The position numbers and the translations under genes were made by a program. Source: Lutibacter oricola (GTDB lineage: Bacteria > Bacteroidota > Bacteroidia > Flavobacteriales > Flavobacteriaceae). Taken from it: a DNA stretch of 64,000 nt. The stretch covers positions 83,152 to 147,151 of the forward strand of contig NZ_FNNJ01000009.1 in NCBI RefSeq assembly GCF_900106565.1, in the 5' to 3' direction. The notes under the pieces are model-generated. The model made no database searches. It was not told the DNA's origin and saw only the letters and a list, made by a program, of their open reading frames with translations. Of the stretch, positions 61,633-64,000 are shown one piece after another. The stretch's first letter is position 1. Each line of letters opens with the position of its first letter.

Positions 61633-63087
61633 TTAAGCTTTATGTTTTATATAGAAAGTTTTCTTTTCCATATATTGTTCAAAACCATATTTTCCATCTT
61701 CACCACCAGAACCTGATAATTTATAACCATTATGGAATCCTTGGTGTTGCTCTCCGTGACCTCTATTCACATAAATTTCTCCGTATTCCAACTCATCATT
61801 ACATTTCATAATAGTATTCATATCATTAGTAAATACCATTGCAGCTAAACCATATTCACAGTCATTTGCATAACCAATAACTTCTTCAAAAGTTTTGAAT
61901 TTTAATACTGGTAAGATTGGTCCGAATGACTCTTCATGAACAATTGTCATATCTTGAGTTACGCCTGTAAGTACAGTTGGCTCGAACCAGTAACCTTTTT
62001 CAAATTCTGCACCTTCCGGTCTTTTACCTCCAGTTGCAATAGTTGCACCTTCTTCAACACTTACTTTTACTAAGTGCTCCATATGCTCTAATTCGTTCTT
62101 ATTTACTTTTGGTCCCATATCTGTTTCTTCTAACATTGGGTCACCAACTTTAATTTCTTTTGTTTTCGCGATGAATTTTTCCATAAATACATCGTAAATA
62201 TCTTCATGAACATACATACGCTCGTTACAAGTACAAACCTGTCCACAGTTATCAAAACGAGAATGTAATGCGGATTCTACAGCTGCATCAATATCAGCAT
62301 CATCAAATACAATAAATGGTGCTTTTCCACCCAATTCTAATTGAACATGTGTTAAGTTTTCTGCAGCATTACGAGCAATTTGTTGTCCAACCGGTGTAGA
62401 ACCAGTCATTGTTACCATTTTAGTAATTGGGCTTTCAACCAATGCATTACCCATTGCTCTACCTGGACCTGTTAAAATGTTAATTACACCTGCAGGAATA
62501 CCAACTTTATTTGCAAGGTTTCCTAATTCAAGTGTAGATATTGGCGTTTCAGAAGTTGGTTTAATTACAATGGTATTTCCTGCAACTAAAGCTGGCCCTA
62601 ATTTACGACCTGCTAATGCTAAAGGGAAATTCCAAGCAGTAATAGCAACAACTACTCCACGAGGTACTTTTTGAATCCAAATTTGTTCGTTAGGATTATC
62701 TGAAGGAATAATATCTCCTTCAATTCTACGAGCACCTTCACAAGCATATCTAATAAACGAAGCCGTAACTGCAACCTCAAAACGAGCAACTTTTAAAAGT
62801 TTTCCTTGTTCTTTAGTTAATAACTCAGCTAAATATTCTGTATTTGCTTCAATTTCATCAGCTAATTTATATAATAAATCTGCTCTCGAACGAGCTGGTA
62901 ATTTTTTCCATTCTTTTTGAGCTTTATCAGCTGCCTCTAAAGTTTCTAGAGCCTCCTCTGCAGTACCATTTTGTACTCTTGCTACTACTTCTTCTGTTGA
63001 AGGGCTTACAATATCAATAGTTTCTCCTGAAGTTGAAGTTCTCCATTCACCATTAATAAACAACTGGTAATCTTTAATTTCTGACAT
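61633..63087 (-). CDS. Aldehyde dehydrogenase, probable 3,6-anhydrogalactose dehydrogenase
   Basis: This 484-residue NAD(P)-dependent aldehyde dehydrogenase is of the lactaldehyde/succinate-semialdehyde type. The catalytic Cys285 is in NCGQVCTCNER, the general base Glu251 in LELGGKAPF, the Asn153 in AWNFP and the cofactor loop MTGSTPVGQQI. In this operon it would oxidise anhydrogalactose, a free aldehyde, to anhydrogalactonate, the substrate of the next enzyme. Sequence alone would also allow lactaldehyde oxidation, but no fucose or rhamnose genes are near. Confidence 0.88.
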   Translation of the reverse strand: MSEIKDYQLFINGEWRTSTSGETIDIVSPSTEEVVARVQNGTAEEALETLEAADKAQKEWKKLPARSRADLLYKLADEIEANTEYLAELLTKEQGKLLKVARFEVAVTASFIRYACEGARRIEGDIIPSDNPNEQIWIQKVPRGVVVAITAWNFPLALAGRKLGPALVAGNTIVIKPTSETPISTLELGNLANKVGIPAGVINILTGPGRAMGNALVESPITKMVTMTGSTPVGQQIARNAAENLTHVQLELGGKAPFIVFDDADIDAAVESALHSRFDNCGQVCTCNERMYVHEDIYDVFMEKFIAKTKEIKVGDPMLEETDMGPKVNKNELEHMEHLVKVSVEEGATIATGGKRPEGAEFEKGYWFEPTVLTGVTQDMTIVHEESFGPILPVLKFKTFEEVIGYANDCEYGLAAMVFTNDMNTIMKCNDELEYGEIYVNRGHGEQHQGFHNGYKLSGSGGEDGKYGFEQYMEKKTFYIKHKA

Positions 63088-63141
63088 GTTATTAATTTTT
63101 ATTTAGTGGTTTCTTTTTACAATTTTGGTAAGTTTATTCTG

Positions 63142-63171
63142 AAAAAAGCTAGAAGGATATTTCACCTTCTA
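63142..63171 (-). terminator. Possible terminator/attenuator between the SDR and aldehyde dehydrogenase genes
   Basis: On the minus strand TAGAAGG and CCTTCTA pair around an 8-base loop and are followed by GCTTTTTTC. It is weaker than the gene-end terminators and may only reduce read-through. Confidence 0.45.
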
Positions 63172-63196
63172 ACTTTAGTTTTTTTAGATTGAAGGA

Positions 63197-63967
63197 TTAT
63201 CTACCCATCCATCCACCATCAACAAGAACTACTGCTCCGTGCATATAAGCAGCCGCTTCTGATGCTAAAAATACTGTTGGTCCTGCAAAATCTACTGCGT
63301 CTCCCCAACGTCCTGCTGGAATACGTGACAAAATAGATTCTGAACGTACTGGATCATTTCTTAATGCTTCTGTGTTATCTGTTGAAATATATCCTGGTGC
63401 AATTGCATTTACATTTACTCCTTTTCCTGCCCATTCATTAGCAAAAGCCATCGTCATTTGACCAATTGCTCCTTTACTTGCTGCGTAACCTGGCACCGTA
63501 ATTCCTCCTTGGAATGTTAATAATGATGCTGTGAAAATTACTTTTCCTGATCCTCGAGCAATCATATCTCTACCAAACTCTCTTGTTAAAATAAATTGAG
63601 CATTTTGGTTTACTTCAATTACTTTATCCCACATTTCATCTGGGTGTTCTGCTGCTGGTGTTCTTAAAATAGTACCTGCATTGTTTACCAAAATATCTAT
63701 TTGTGTGTGATTTGCTTTTACTTCAGCAATAAATGCGTACAATGCTTTTCGGTCTGAAAAATCGCATTGGTAAGCTGTAAATTCTTTTCCTACTGCTTCA
63801 ACTGCTTTTGAAACTGCACTTCCTTCTTTTTCTAATGAAGCTGATACTCCAATAATATTTGCTCCGGCTTCAGCTAAACCTACTGCCATTGCCATTCCTA
63901 TTCCACGTTTGCAACCTGTTACAATTGCAACTTTACCTTCTAGACTAAATTTATTTAAAATACTCAT
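63197..63967 (-). CDS. KduD-like short-chain dehydrogenase
   Basis: This 256-residue SDR has the cofactor loop TGCKRGIG (17-24), NNAG (95-98), Ser148 and the catalytic YAASK (Tyr161, Lys165), ending VLVDGGWMGR. It is most like KduD, 2-dehydro-3-deoxy-D-gluconate 5-dehydrogenase. In anhydro-L-galactose catabolism a step of this type oxidises 2-keto-3-deoxy-L-galactonate at C5 on the way to 2-keto-3-deoxy-D-gluconate, which fits. It is the rightmost gene in view; the 33 bases beyond it hold nothing recognisable. Confidence 0.9.
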   Translation of the reverse strand: MSILNKFSLEGKVAIVTGCKRGIGMAMAVGLAEAGANIIGVSASLEKEGSAVSKAVEAVGKEFTAYQCDFSDRKALYAFIAEVKANHTQIDILVNNAGTILRTPAAEHPDEMWDKVIEVNQNAQFILTREFGRDMIARGSGKVIFTASLLTFQGGITVPGYAASKGAIGQMTMAFANEWAGKGVNVNAIAPGYISTDNTEALRNDPVRSESILSRIPAGRWGDAVDFAGPTVFLASEAAAYMHGAVVLVDGGWMGR

Positions 63968-64000
63968 TGTTTTGTTTTTTTATTGAATGTTTTGTTTATA

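Noticed and set aside
1..64000. CRISPR arrays, insertion sequences, prophage, tRNA or rRNA genes
   Set aside because: I looked for evenly spaced repeats, transposase or integrase motifs and tRNA arms and found none; all long frames are ordinary chromosomal genes.

Overview
The window is AT-rich chromosomal DNA from a marine member of the Flavobacteriaceae (phylum Bacteroidetes). Four things point there: promoters with the Bacteroidetes TAnnTTTG -7 box, a type IX secretion C-terminal sorting domain, an alternative complex III plus aa3-type oxidase operon, and an operon for red-algal 3,6-anhydrogalactose. Nothing looks like a prophage, insertion sequence, CRISPR array or tRNA/rRNA gene. Gene density is high. 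Most transcription units end in clear hairpin-plus-T terminators.

Layout. 1-6.8 kb: end of lpdA, then pabB, tilS, a small secreted protein, ppc and a DinB-like gene. 6.9-11 kb: a T9SS cargo protein, a small basic protein and a LytS/LytTR two-component pair with a calcium-loop periplasmic sensor. 11-17 kb: penicillin-acylase-type hydrolase plus LacI regulator, comM-like ATPase, EamA transporter. 17-19.3 kb: a possible small RNA, a secreted protein, ahcY. 19.3-24.9 kb: phosphopantetheinyl transferase, GGGP synthase, PnuC, NadR-like kinase, arfB, then a TPP riboswitch driving a TonB-dependent receptor. 24.9-34.7 kb: a sulfide/persulfide oxidation cluster (two SQR-type flavoproteins, persulfide dioxygenase-rhodanese, rhodanese lipoprotein, DUF3365 haem protein, HMA protein, DUF2892 protein, a 54-codon ORF and two SulP transporters). 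34.7-47.6 kb: ruvB, cox subunits I and II, and six-gene alternative complex III (actA-F). 47.8-54.5 kb: SPOR protein, rimP-nusA-infB, a universal stress protein, apt. 54.6-64 kb: an operon reading leftward with GH117, GH2, RhaT-like transporter, aldose epimerase, anhydrogalactonate cycloisomerase, aldehyde dehydrogenase and a KduD-like SDR. It continues beyond the right edge.

How genes work together. The sugar operon reads as a nearly complete route from agar or carrageenan-type oligosaccharides to 2-keto-3-deoxy-sugar acids. The sulfur cluster would oxidise sulfide to persulfide, sulfite and thiosulfate and pass electrons to quinone. The neighbouring complex III and oxidase would use that quinol.

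The most striking non-coding signal is in the sulfur cluster. All four of its transcription units have an inverted repeat of the form GTRA-N6-TYAC (A, 26309-26322; B, 29590-29603; C, 31160-31173; D, 34730-34743). Each is centred 35.5-36.5 bases upstream of the last base of a TAnnTTTG-like -7 box. That is the geometry of a class II Crp/Fnr-activated promoter, so the cluster looks like one regulon. Other points of interest are a terminator-like hairpin in the rimP-nusA-infB leader, an orphan promoter-terminator pair near 17.3 kb, domain fusions in ActA and ActC, and -7 boxes abutting start codons that suggest leaderless mRNAs.
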